A stretch of DNA of 25,285 nt from positions 1 to 25,285 of the forward strand of contig JAEWBT010000107.1 in the NCBI GenBank assembly GCA_023391015.1, in the 5' to 3' direction. How positions within the stretch are numbered: the first letter of the stretch is position 1; every line of letters starts with the position of its first letter. The position numbers and the translations under genes were made by a program. This document shows positions 14,656 through 20,584 of this stretch, in pieces. The notes under the pieces were generated by a model that worked only from the letters and a program-made list of their open reading frames with translations, ran no database searches and was not told where the DNA came from. This DNA comes from Bacteroidota bacterium. GTDB lineage: Bacteria; Bacteroidota; Bacteroidia; Chitinophagales; Chitinophagaceae.

Positions 14656-14698
14656 CAAAGATAAATCCATAAACAGGTACTATGCAATACAAAGTAGT
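14656..14698 (-). promoter_or_regulatory. padR operon promoter with possible PadR operator
   Basis: On the minus strand TATCTTTG (14663-14656) matches TAnnTTTG exactly, and a TTG (14687-14685) lies 21 nt upstream; about 19 is usual. The -33 region is covered by an imperfect palindrome at 14679-14695 with arms ACTnTG and CAnAGT. PadR-family proteins bind interrupted dyads of this size, so autorepression is plausible. The operator call is inference. Confidence 0.5.
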
Positions 14699-14884
14699 GT
14701 TTTCTTGAAAAAATATTTTGGCAGACCTTTTCCAAGCTTTTGCTTTTCCGGGAAATGCGCCCGATTTCCGGAAACTGCGTGAGGGATAGAGGCCTTGTTT
14801 GAGCTCCTGCCCGCAGCATTGGCCTTTAGTGGAACGGCGGGCAGAGCGAGGGCCGAAAGCCCGACCCGAAGGGGCACGCCCAGT

Positions 14885-14903
14885 TCATGTTTCATGTTTC
14901 ATG
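14885..14903. repeat. Left arm of a 19-bp inverted repeat built of 7-bp units
   Basis: TCATGTT repeated in 7-bp register is the exact reverse complement of 15026-15044, 122 bp away. The two arms could pair as a 19-bp stem around the intervening repeat block. Confidence 0.8.
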
Positions 14904-14937
14904 CGCTTATGTTTCATAGTGGGTTCCTAGGGGGAAC

Positions 14938-15007
14938 TGGAAACCAGAGGTCAAAGACCAGAAACCAAGGACCAAGAACCAAAGAACAAAGGCCAGAAAC
15001 CAAGGAG
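14938..15007. repeat. 7-bp degenerate tandem array (CCARRNN units)
   Basis: A purine-rich block of about nine to ten units such as ACCAGAG, ACCAGAA, ACCAAGG, ACCAAGA and ACCAAAG runs in 7-bp register. The sub-block CCAGAAACCAAGG appears twice. It continues without a break into the ATG-bearing array. Confidence 0.7.
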
Positions 15008-15012
15008 CACAC

Positions 15013-15057
15013 ATGACACATGACACATGAAACATGAAACATGACCCATGACCCATG
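15013..15057. repeat. 7-bp tandem array with an ATG in every unit
   Basis: ATG occurs at 15013, 15020, 15027, 15034, 15041, 15048 and 15055, exactly every 7 bp. The units form doublets: ATGACAC twice, ATGAAAC twice, ATGACCC twice. The last ATG is in frame with the DPP III gene, but its real start is most likely 15088. Confidence 0.9.
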
Positions 15058-15074
15058 CCCTTCCGCACTTTCCT

Positions 15075-15082
15075 TATCTTCG
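15075..15082 (+). promoter_or_regulatory. -7-like box (TATCTTCG) of the DPP III gene
   Basis: This is one mismatch from TAnnTTTG and ends 5 nt before the ATG at 15088. It supports that start over the in-frame ATG at 15055. Confidence 0.45.
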
Positions 15083-15087
15083 TTTTC

Positions 15088-17175
15088 ATGAAAGGAAACA
15101 CCTTCTACACCGCCGCGGCTTTGTTCGCATTCGGGCTGGCTGCCCTCTCCCCGCAATCTGCTATGGCACAGACGAAATCCAAAAAAGGAATCACCCAAAA
15201 AGCAACTTCCAAAGACTTTGACGTCGCTGCCGAAAGCTTTGCCGACCTGCAACTGCTGCGTTATCAGGTGCCTGGTTTTGAAACCCTGACGCCACAGCAA
15301 AAAGAACTGGCTTATTACCTCTCCGAAGCCGCCCTTTCGGGCCGCGACATTATCTGGGATCAGAAAAGCAAATACGGCCTCACCCTTCGCCGCACGCTGG
15401 AAGCCATCTACAACACCTACCGCGGCTCGCGCGTGGGCAAAGACTGGGCTGATTTCCGGGAATATTTTGGCCGCGTGATGTTTTCGCACGGCAACCACCA
15501 CCACTACGGCAACGAAAAGTTTTTCCCCAAACTAAGCGAAGCGGCTTTTGAAAAGATGTTGAAAGAAAGCGACGCCGACCGCCTGCCCACCCTTTCCAAC
15601 AGCGAAACCGTAGCTCAGTTCTGGAAGCGCATCCGTCCGGTGATCTACGACCCGAAAGTGGAACCCAAGCTGGTGGACCTCCGCGCCGATATCGACAACG
15701 TGAAGGAGTCATCGGTGAATTTCTATGAAAACGTTACTCATAAAGAGGTGGATGACTACTACGCCCAGTTCCCAACTACCGGCCATGCGCCGTCATGGGG
15801 ATTGAACAGCAAGCTGATGAAAGACGCTAATGGCAAAGTGGTGGAACACGTCTGGAAAAGCGGCGGCATGTATGGCGCGGCCATCGACCGGATTATTTAT
15901 TGGCTGGAACGCGCCGTTCCGGTAGCCGAAAACGCGCAGCAGCGCAAATCACTGGAGCTGCTGATTAAATATTACCAAACCGGCGACCTCAAAACCTTTG
16001 ACGATTACAGCATTGCCTGGGCCGCCGACACGAATTCGCGCATCGACGTGGTGAACGGTTTTATTGAGGTGTATATGGACCCGATTGGCAAGAAAGGATC
16101 GTTTGAAAGCGTGGTGAGTTTGAAGGATCTGGAAGCTACCAAGCGGATTTCAGCTATTGCCAAGCAGGCGCAGTGGTTTGAAGACCATAGTCCGTTGCAA
16201 CCGGAACACAAGAAAAAAGCCGTAAAAGGCATTACTGCCAAGGCTATCACCGTCATCATGGAAAGCGGCGACGCGGCCCCGAGCACGCCCATTGGCGTGA
16301 ACCTGCCCAACGCCGACTGGATCCGTAAAGAACACGGCTCTAAGTCGGTTTCCTTGTCCAATATCATCCATGCCTACAACGTGGCTTCGGCCAACAGCGG
16401 CATGCTGGAAGAATTTGCCTATAACCAGGAAATTATCGACCGCGCAAAAAAATACGGCGCGCTGGCATCTGACCTGCACACCGATATGCACGAGTGCATT
16501 GGCCACGCTTCCGGACAAATCAACCCCGGCGTGGATGTTCCGGAAAAAACGCTTAAAAACTACGCGAGTACGCTCGAAGAAGCCCGCGCCGACCTCGTAG
16601 GATTGTACTTCGCCATCGACCCGAAGCTGGTGGAAATTGGTGTAGCGCCGACCACCGAAGTGGGCAAGGCCGAATACGACAGCTACATGATGAATGGCCT
16701 GATGACGCAGCTCACCCGCCTCAAAATCGGCGACGACATTGAGGAAGCCCACATGCGCAACCGCCAACTTGTAGCTGGCTGGGCGTATGAAAAAGGCAAG
16801 GCCGAAAACGTAACCGAAATGGTGCAGCGCCACGGCAAGACCTACGTTAAAATCAACGATTACAACAAGCTGCGCGACCTCTTTGGCCAGCTGCTCCGCG
16901 AGTTGCAGCGCATCAAAAGCGAAGGCGACTTCGCTGCCGGTAAAACCTTGGTGGAAAACTATGGTGTGAAAGTGGACCGCAAGCTGCACGAAGAGGTGCT
17001 GGCCCGCTACGCCAAGCTCGACCAGAAACCCTACAAAGGCTTTATCCAGCCGCGCCTGACGCCGGTGAAAAAAGCCGGAAAAATTGTGGATGTAAAGGTG
17101 GAATATCCGGAATCCTTCTTTGAGCAAATGCTGGAATACGGCAAAACGTATTCGGTGTTGCCGAACCACAACTAA
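15088..17175 (+). CDS. Secreted dipeptidyl-peptidase III (M49) family protein
   Basis: This is a zinc exopeptidase of the type that releases dipeptides from peptide N-termini. The 695-residue protein has the M49 motif HECIGH (His468-His473, with Glu469 as catalytic base). The second zinc motif EEARAD starts at Glu497-Glu498, with spacing and length typical of DPP III. A signal peptide (MKGNTFYTAAALFAFGLAALSPQSAMAQ) directs it out of the cytoplasm, whereas eukaryotic DPP III is cytosolic. Such Bacteroidota proteins are sometimes mislabelled dihydrofolate reductase; nothing here supports that. I choose ATG 15088 because the signal peptide starts there and the preceding in-frame part derives from the 7-bp repeat. 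A strong terminator follows. Confidence 0.92.
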   Translation: MKGNTFYTAAALFAFGLAALSPQSAMAQTKSKKGITQKATSKDFDVAAESFADLQLLRYQVPGFETLTPQQKELAYYLSEAALSGRDIIWDQKSKYGLTLRRTLEAIYNTYRGSRVGKDWADFREYFGRVMFSHGNHHHYGNEKFFPKLSEAAFEKMLKESDADRLPTLSNSETVAQFWKRIRPVIYDPKVEPKLVDLRADIDNVKESSVNFYENVTHKEVDDYYAQFPTTGHAPSWGLNSKLMKDANGKVVEHVWKSGGMYGAAIDRIIYWLERAVPVAENAQQRKSLELLIKYYQTGDLKTFDDYSIAWAADTNSRIDVVNGFIEVYMDPIGKKGSFESVVSLKDLEATKRISAIAKQAQWFEDHSPLQPEHKKKAVKGITAKAITVIMESGDAAPSTPIGVNLPNADWIRKEHGSKSVSLSNIIHAYNVASANSGMLEEFAYNQEIIDRAKKYGALASDLHTDMHECIGHASGQINPGVDVPEKTLKNYASTLEEARADLVGLYFAIDPKLVEIGVAPTTEVGKAEYDSYMMNGLMTQLTRLKIGDDIEEAHMRNRQLVAGWAYEKGKAENVTEMVQRHGKTYVKINDYNKLRDLFGQLLRELQRIKSEGDFAAGKTLVENYGVKVDRKLHEEVLARYAKLDQKPYKGFIQPRLTPVKKAGKIVDVKVEYPESFFEQMLEYGKTYSVLPNHN

Positions 17176-17208
17176 TTTCTGGAAAAAACGTCTTGCAAAG
17201 AAGTTATA

Positions 17209-17244
17209 GAAAAGCCGGCGCGCCATGCGCCGGCTTTTCGTTTT
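17209..17244 (+). terminator. Strong intrinsic terminator after the DPP III gene
   Basis: A perfect 13-bp stem pairs GAAAAGCCGGCGC (17209-17221) with GCGCCGGCTTTTC (17227-17239). It has a 5-nt loop and is followed by GTTTT. The A/T-rich stem ends could let it work in both directions, but only the plus-strand gene ends here. Confidence 0.88.
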
Positions 17245-17283
17245 AGTATTGTAGGGATTTCCGGCCTTTTCCAACCTTTCTTT

Positions 17284-18372
17284 ATGCGCCTCTCCCCAAG
17301 CCTTGTCCTGTTGCTACTGCTAGCATCCGGCTGCCTGCCCACGCGCTATGTGGCTTACAACTTTGCCGACATCACCGATTTCCGGAAATTTCCGGAACGG
17401 CCGCTTCCCGCTTCGTCCACACCTTTTAAGTTTGCCAACCCCGAAAAGCCGCTTTCCCCCAAAGCCTTCTCTATTGGCGGCAAGTCTTATGATTTTGAAA
17501 AATACTTAAAGAATAATAAAACGGTTGCTTTTCTGATTATCCGCAATGACACGCTGCTGTATGAAAAATACTTTTCCGGTTATAAAGAAGATTCGCGGGT
17601 GGCGTCTTTTTCGATGGCCAAATCCTTTACCTCCCTGCTTATCGGCGCGGCCATTAGCGATGGTTTGATAAAAAGCGTGGACGATCCGGTAACAACCTAC
17701 CTACCGGAAATGGCGCGCAACGGCTTCGACAAGGTTACCATCCGCCACCTGCTGCAAATGACCTCCGGACTGAAGTTCAACGAAAGTTACTACTCTCCGG
17801 CAGCCGAGGCGGCGGCTTTCTATTATGGTCGCCATCTGCGCAAGCGCACTTTGGCCCTGAAACTTTCCGGAAAACCGGGCACTGCTTTCGACTATACCAG
17901 CGGCTCTACCCAGATTTTAGGGAGCATTCTCGACCGCGTGTTGAAAGGAAAAACCGTTACGGATTATTTCAACGAAAAAGTATGGGCACAGCTCCATCCG
18001 CAGTACGAAGCGGGCTGGAGCATCGACCAGAAAAAAGACGGGTTGGAGAAAACGTTTTGCTGCGTGAACGCTACGGCCGTTGATTTTGCCAAGGTGGGAA
18101 AGCTTTTAAATGAAAAAGGAACCTTCAACGGCGCGCCCGTGATTTCGCCGGAATGGATAATCGAATCCACCACGCCCGACACCACCCACGGCGGGGCTCG
18201 TTTCTATAAATACCAATGGTGGCTACAGCCAGGAACCACCTTCGCACAAGGCTTTTTGGGGCAATACATCTATTCTTTCCCTCAGAAAAACATCATTATC
18301 GTGCGCCTCGGAAAAGCCGAAGGCAAAGCCCCGTGGAGCGCCCTGATTCGCGGGCTGGCGGCTTCGCTGTAA
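17284..18372 (+). CDS. Serine hydrolase lipoprotein (beta-lactamase/class C fold)
   Basis: The 362-residue protein has a lipoprotein signal (LVLLLLLASGC, lipidation at Cys17). The penicillin-binding fold is marked by SxxK at Ser110-Met-Ala-Lys113 (FSMAKSFTSLL), a YxS at Tyr204-Thr-Ser206 (FDYTSGSTQIL), and an HGG in place of KTG (DTTHGGARFYKYQWW). These are the marks of the AmpC/EstB/PBP4* superfamily, which includes esterases and peptidases as well as beta-lactamases; the substrate is not predictable. It is anchored to the envelope. The coding sequence holds a palindrome doublet at 17379-17398 (Phe-Arg-Lys-Phe-Pro-Glu) and another copy at 17864-17873 (Ser-Gly-Lys). Confidence 0.9.
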   Translation: MRLSPSLVLLLLLASGCLPTRYVAYNFADITDFRKFPERPLPASSTPFKFANPEKPLSPKAFSIGGKSYDFEKYLKNNKTVAFLIIRNDTLLYEKYFSGYKEDSRVASFSMAKSFTSLLIGAAISDGLIKSVDDPVTTYLPEMARNGFDKVTIRHLLQMTSGLKFNESYYSPAAEAAAFYYGRHLRKRTLALKLSGKPGTAFDYTSGSTQILGSILDRVLKGKTVTDYFNEKVWAQLHPQYEAGWSIDQKKDGLEKTFCCVNATAVDFAKVGKLLNEKGTFNGAPVISPEWIIESTTPDTTHGGARFYKYQWWLQPGTTFAQGFLGQYIYSFPQKNIIIVRLGKAEGKAPWSALIRGLAASL

Positions 18373-18377
18373 GTATT

Positions 18378-18411
18378 GCTTTCCGGAAAGCAGGCGCGGT
18401 TTTTCCGGAAA
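18378..18411. repeat. Pair of TTTCCGGAAA palindromes, 22 bp apart
   Basis: Copies lie at 18380-18389, extended to a 14-bp palindrome GCTTTCCGGAAAGC (18378-18391), and at 18402-18411. They fill most of the 49-bp spacer between the serine hydrolase and barstar-like genes. Confidence 0.92.
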
Positions 18412-18421
18412 CATCTTTTCC

Positions 18422-18814
18422 ATGAAAACCTTTACCATTCACGGCGAAAACTTTTCGGACATTTCCGGCTTCTACGGGGAGGTGGATCGGGTTTTTATGC
18501 AGGGAGAAACCTGGATGCTGGGCGAAAGCCTGGATGCCTTCGACGACCTACTTTATGGTGGCTTTGGCGCGCTGGCAGGCGAAAAAGAAATCCGGTTGGT
18601 GTGGCGCGGCTTTGAAAAAAGCAAGGTGGATTTAGGCCTCCAGGCCACGAAGGATTTCTACCTGCAAAAACTCCGGCAACCGCAGGTGTACAACGCCGAC
18701 TGGGCGCGCCAAAAGCTGGCCGGACTGGAAGCCGGAACCGGGAAAACCTACTTCGAAATGCTGCTGGAGATTATTGCCCAACACCCCAACGTGCGCTTTT
18801 TTCCGGAACCTTAA
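18422..18814 (+). CDS. Barstar-family protein (putative ribonuclease inhibitor), orphan
   Basis: The 130-residue protein opens with the barstar-like strand MKTFTIHGENFSDISGFYGEV. It then has ETWMLGESLDAFDDLLYGGFGAL (29-51), matching the barstar helix that plugs the barnase active site (Trp and Asp residues retained). Length fits the extended bacterial family. No barnase-type ribonuclease or polymorphic toxin lies nearby, so it may be a remnant immunity gene or a regulator of a distant nuclease. It follows the serine hydrolase gene by 49 bp on the same strand. Its stop overlaps the stop of the convergent folB. Confidence 0.75.
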   Translation: MKTFTIHGENFSDISGFYGEVDRVFMQGETWMLGESLDAFDDLLYGGFGALAGEKEIRLVWRGFEKSKVDLGLQATKDFYLQKLRQPQVYNADWARQKLAGLEAGTGKTYFEMLLEIIAQHPNVRFFPEP

Positions 18815-19146
18815 GCCCACTCCCGCGCCAGCCGCACCTGCGCATAGCGCACCGGCGCGCCAAACGGCAGGGTGTATTTCCGGATGACAACACTCCCCTT
18901 TTCCGCCTTTGGAAACCGGCTGGCCAGTTCGTCGAGCATGTATTGGGCGCAGGCTTCCAGCGTATCGTAGCCTTGGGCAAAGGCAGCGGCGGCCACCTCC
19001 TGAAAGTCGCCGTAGTTCATAAACGGTGCGTCTTCCGGGGCCATCAGGTCGATATCCACCTCAAAGTGGTTGGGAACTTTTTTTTCTTCTTCAAAAACGC
19101 CCACGGGCGCGTCTATCTGAATGCCGTGCAGGGAAATGGTAAACAT
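18811..19146 (-). CDS. folB: Dihydroneopterin aldolase
   Basis: It cleaves 7,8-dihydroneopterin to 6-hydroxymethyl-dihydropterin and glycolaldehyde in tetrahydrofolate synthesis. The 111-residue protein matches the small octameric FolB fold. It opens MFTISLHGIQIDAPVGVFEEEKK (catalytic Glu region at 19-21), then HFEVDIDL, NYGDFQEV (Tyr45), DTLEACAQYMLDEL with substrate-binding Glu64, and VVIRKYTLPFGAPV with Lys90. No other folate genes are adjacent. Its TAA shares the TTAA at 18811-18814 with the barstar stop, so the two convergent genes overlap by 4 bp. CACCTTTA (19152-19159, minus) ends 5 nt before the ATG. Confidence 0.9.
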   Translation of the reverse strand: MFTISLHGIQIDAPVGVFEEEKKVPNHFEVDIDLMAPEDAPFMNYGDFQEVAAAAFAQGYDTLEACAQYMLDELASRFPKAEKGSVVIRKYTLPFGAPVRYAQVRLAREWA

Positions 19147-19199
19147 GAGTGTAAAGGTGGGTTGGAAATTTGGGTAAATTTTCCGCTTTACGCTTCCTT

Positions 19200-19243
19200 T
19201 TATCCATAGAAATGCAACATCTTATCCATAGGAATCCGACATC
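19200..19243. repeat. 22-bp direct duplication
   Basis: TTATCCATAGAAATGCAACATC (19200-19221) and a copy differing at four positions (19222-19243) abut in the divergent spacer between folB and nadK. An AAGCCC-TCC-GGGCTT hairpin (19281-19295) lies further along. The element may be dispersed elsewhere in the genome. Confidence 0.75.
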
Positions 19244-19392
19244 GCCAGTCCCTTAACGGAATGCCCGCAAAAGGAGCAGCAAGCCCTCCGGGCTTGGAAA
19301 TAAATAACCTTCCATTGCCGGTCGTGCCTGCGATTGCTGATAGCCATCCCCTAAAAGACCTTCCACCTACCTTTAAGGTCCAATCTTCTCCC

Positions 19393-20274
19393 ATGCGCGT
19401 AGCCCTTTACAACCGCACGTTCGACGAATCTGATGTGCCTTTTTTCCAAAGATTGCTCTTGCTCTTTGAGGCCCACCGCATTCAGCTTTCGGTGTTTAAG
19501 GACTTCTACGAACGGCTCGTGGCAGCCGGGGTTTCCTTTGCCGGAGCACCCGATTTCTTTACCTGCCACCGCGACCTGCCCCGTAATACCAGCATGCTTT
19601 TTTCCCTCGGCGGCGACGGCACCATCCTCGACGCGGTGTGCCACGTGGGCAACAGCGACATCCCCATTATCGGCATCAACCTGGGCCGGCTGGGCTTTCT
19701 GGCGGCCATTCCCGAAGAAGAAGTGGCCCAGGCGGTGGAAAGCCTCGTGCGCGGCTCCTACACCATCGAGCAACGCACGCTGCTGCACCTCGACGCGTCG
19801 GTGCCGCTCTTCGGCGACACGCCCTACGCGCTCAACGAGTTTACAATGCACCGCAAAGACTCGTCGTCGATGATTAAAATCCATACCTATCTCAACGGCG
19901 AATTCCTGAACACATATTGGGCCGACGGCCTCATCGTGGCCACGCCTACCGGCTCTACCGGCTACTCGCTTTCGTGCGGCGGGCCGGTGGTTTTTCCGCA
20001 GGCCAGCTCCTTTCTCATCACCGCCGTGGCACCCCACAACCTCAATGTGCGGCCCATCATCGTGCCCGACGACAATGTGATTTCTTTTGAAGTAGAAGGC
20101 CGCGCCGAGCAGTTTCTGGCCACCCTCGATGCCCGCACCGAAACCATTACCTCTGGCGTGCAGATGGCCGTACGCAAGGAAAGTTTCAAGATCTCTCTGG
20201 TGCGGCCCGATGAACATAACTTCCTGAAAACCATCAAGCAAAAGCTGTATTGGGGCGCCGATACGCGGAATTAG
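19393..20274 (+). CDS. nadK: NAD kinase
   Basis: It phosphorylates NAD to NADP in the cytoplasm. The 293-residue protein has the catalytic GGDGT (73-77) and GINLGRLGFLA (94-104). The NE motif is ALNEF (Asn147-Glu148), and the Gly-rich DGLIVATPTGSTGYSLSCGGPVVFP (178-201) binds the nucleotide. The family starts with the MRVALYNRTF strand, so I use the ATG at 19393. The in-frame start at 19261 adds 44 residues encoded by repeat and hairpin sequence. TACCTTTA (19368-19375) is a weak -7 candidate. Confidence 0.95.
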   Translation: MRVALYNRTFDESDVPFFQRLLLLFEAHRIQLSVFKDFYERLVAAGVSFAGAPDFFTCHRDLPRNTSMLFSLGGDGTILDAVCHVGNSDIPIIGINLGRLGFLAAIPEEEVAQAVESLVRGSYTIEQRTLLHLDASVPLFGDTPYALNEFTMHRKDSSSMIKIHTYLNGEFLNTYWADGLIVATPTGSTGYSLSCGGPVVFPQASSFLITAVAPHNLNVRPIIVPDDNVISFEVEGRAEQFLATLDARTETITSGVQMAVRKESFKISLVRPDEHNFLKTIKQKLYWGADTRN

Positions 20275-20275
20275 G

Positions 20276-20344
20276 GTTGGAGGGCTGCGCTGTTGGACCC
20301 CGCCGTTGGCGGGGCTGTTGGAGCTGCGCGTTGGAAACGTTGGA
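20276..20344. repeat. GTTGGA-rich repeat with CCCCGCC/GGCGGGG hairpin
   Basis: GTTGGA occurs at 20276, 20292, 20317, 20330 and 20339. A perfect 7-bp hairpin (20298-20304 with 20308-20314) lies among them. It begins directly after the nadK stop and may slow transcription, but has no T-run. This is part of the 310-bp gene-free stretch 20275-20584. Confidence 0.65.
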
Positions 20345-20366
20345 GCCTTCGGCGTTGATATAAGAC

Positions 20367-20492
20367 AAAACAGGTGTATGAGCCTTACCGCAGTTTTGCG
20401 GTATGGGCAAAACACGTGTATGGACATAACTGCAATTTTGCGGTAAGGCCAAAACACTCGTCCGGATGCAAGAGCAACTTTGCTCTAAGGGC
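20367..20492. repeat. 42-bp tandem repeat, three copies, with covarying hairpins
   Basis: Copies lie at 20367-20408, 20409-20450 and 20451-20492, each starting AAAACA and ending near GGGC. Each holds a 6-bp hairpin with a 4-nt loop: ACCGCA/TGCGGT (20387-20402), ACTGCA/TGCGGT (20429-20444) and AGAGCA/TGCTCT (20471-20486). The third stem differs from the first at two pairs, changed on both sides. Confidence 0.85.
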
Positions 20493-20551
20493 AGGACACT
20501 TTTCTGAACAGGCTGTTTAGTGCTGGTGCGGCATATTGGCGGGGTTTTGTT

Positions 20552-20581
20552 GAAAGGTTTTTTTAGATAAAAAACCCTTTC
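20552..20581. other. A/T-rich hairpin just ahead of the Rieske oxidoreductase start
   Basis: GGTTTTTT (20556-20563) pairs with AAAAAACC (20569-20576) around a 5-nt loop, extended by GAAA/TTTC with one bulge. It ends 3 nt before the ATG at 20585. It may mark a transcript end or affect initiation; no -7 box is obvious. Confidence 0.4.
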
Positions 20582-20584
20582 TTT

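Larger units (their letters stand above)
14587..15087. other. 501-bp divergent spacer between padR and the DPP III gene
   Basis: It contains the padR promoter, one TTTCCGGAAA (14765-14774), a GC-rich stretch with a GGGC-CGAAA-GCCC hairpin (14850-14862), and three blocks of 7-bp periodic sequence (14885-15057). No convincing gene is seen; open frames here lie in repeat sequence. Confidence 0.7.

Noticed and set aside
15055..15087. Upstream in-frame ATG for the DPP III gene
   Set aside because: It is the last ATG of the 7-bp array; the signal peptide and -7 box point to 15088.
16150..17274. 374-residue minus-strand open frame opposite the DPP III gene
   Set aside because: It is antisense to the zinc motifs and C-terminal half of a clear M49 peptidase, and it also reads through the terminator hairpin.
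19351..20457. 368-residue minus-strand open frame opposite nadK
   Set aside because: It is antisense to NAD kinase; its N-terminal part is the translated 42-bp repeat.
20367..20492. CRISPR array
   Set aside because: The three copies abut with no unique spacers, and no cas genes are present.
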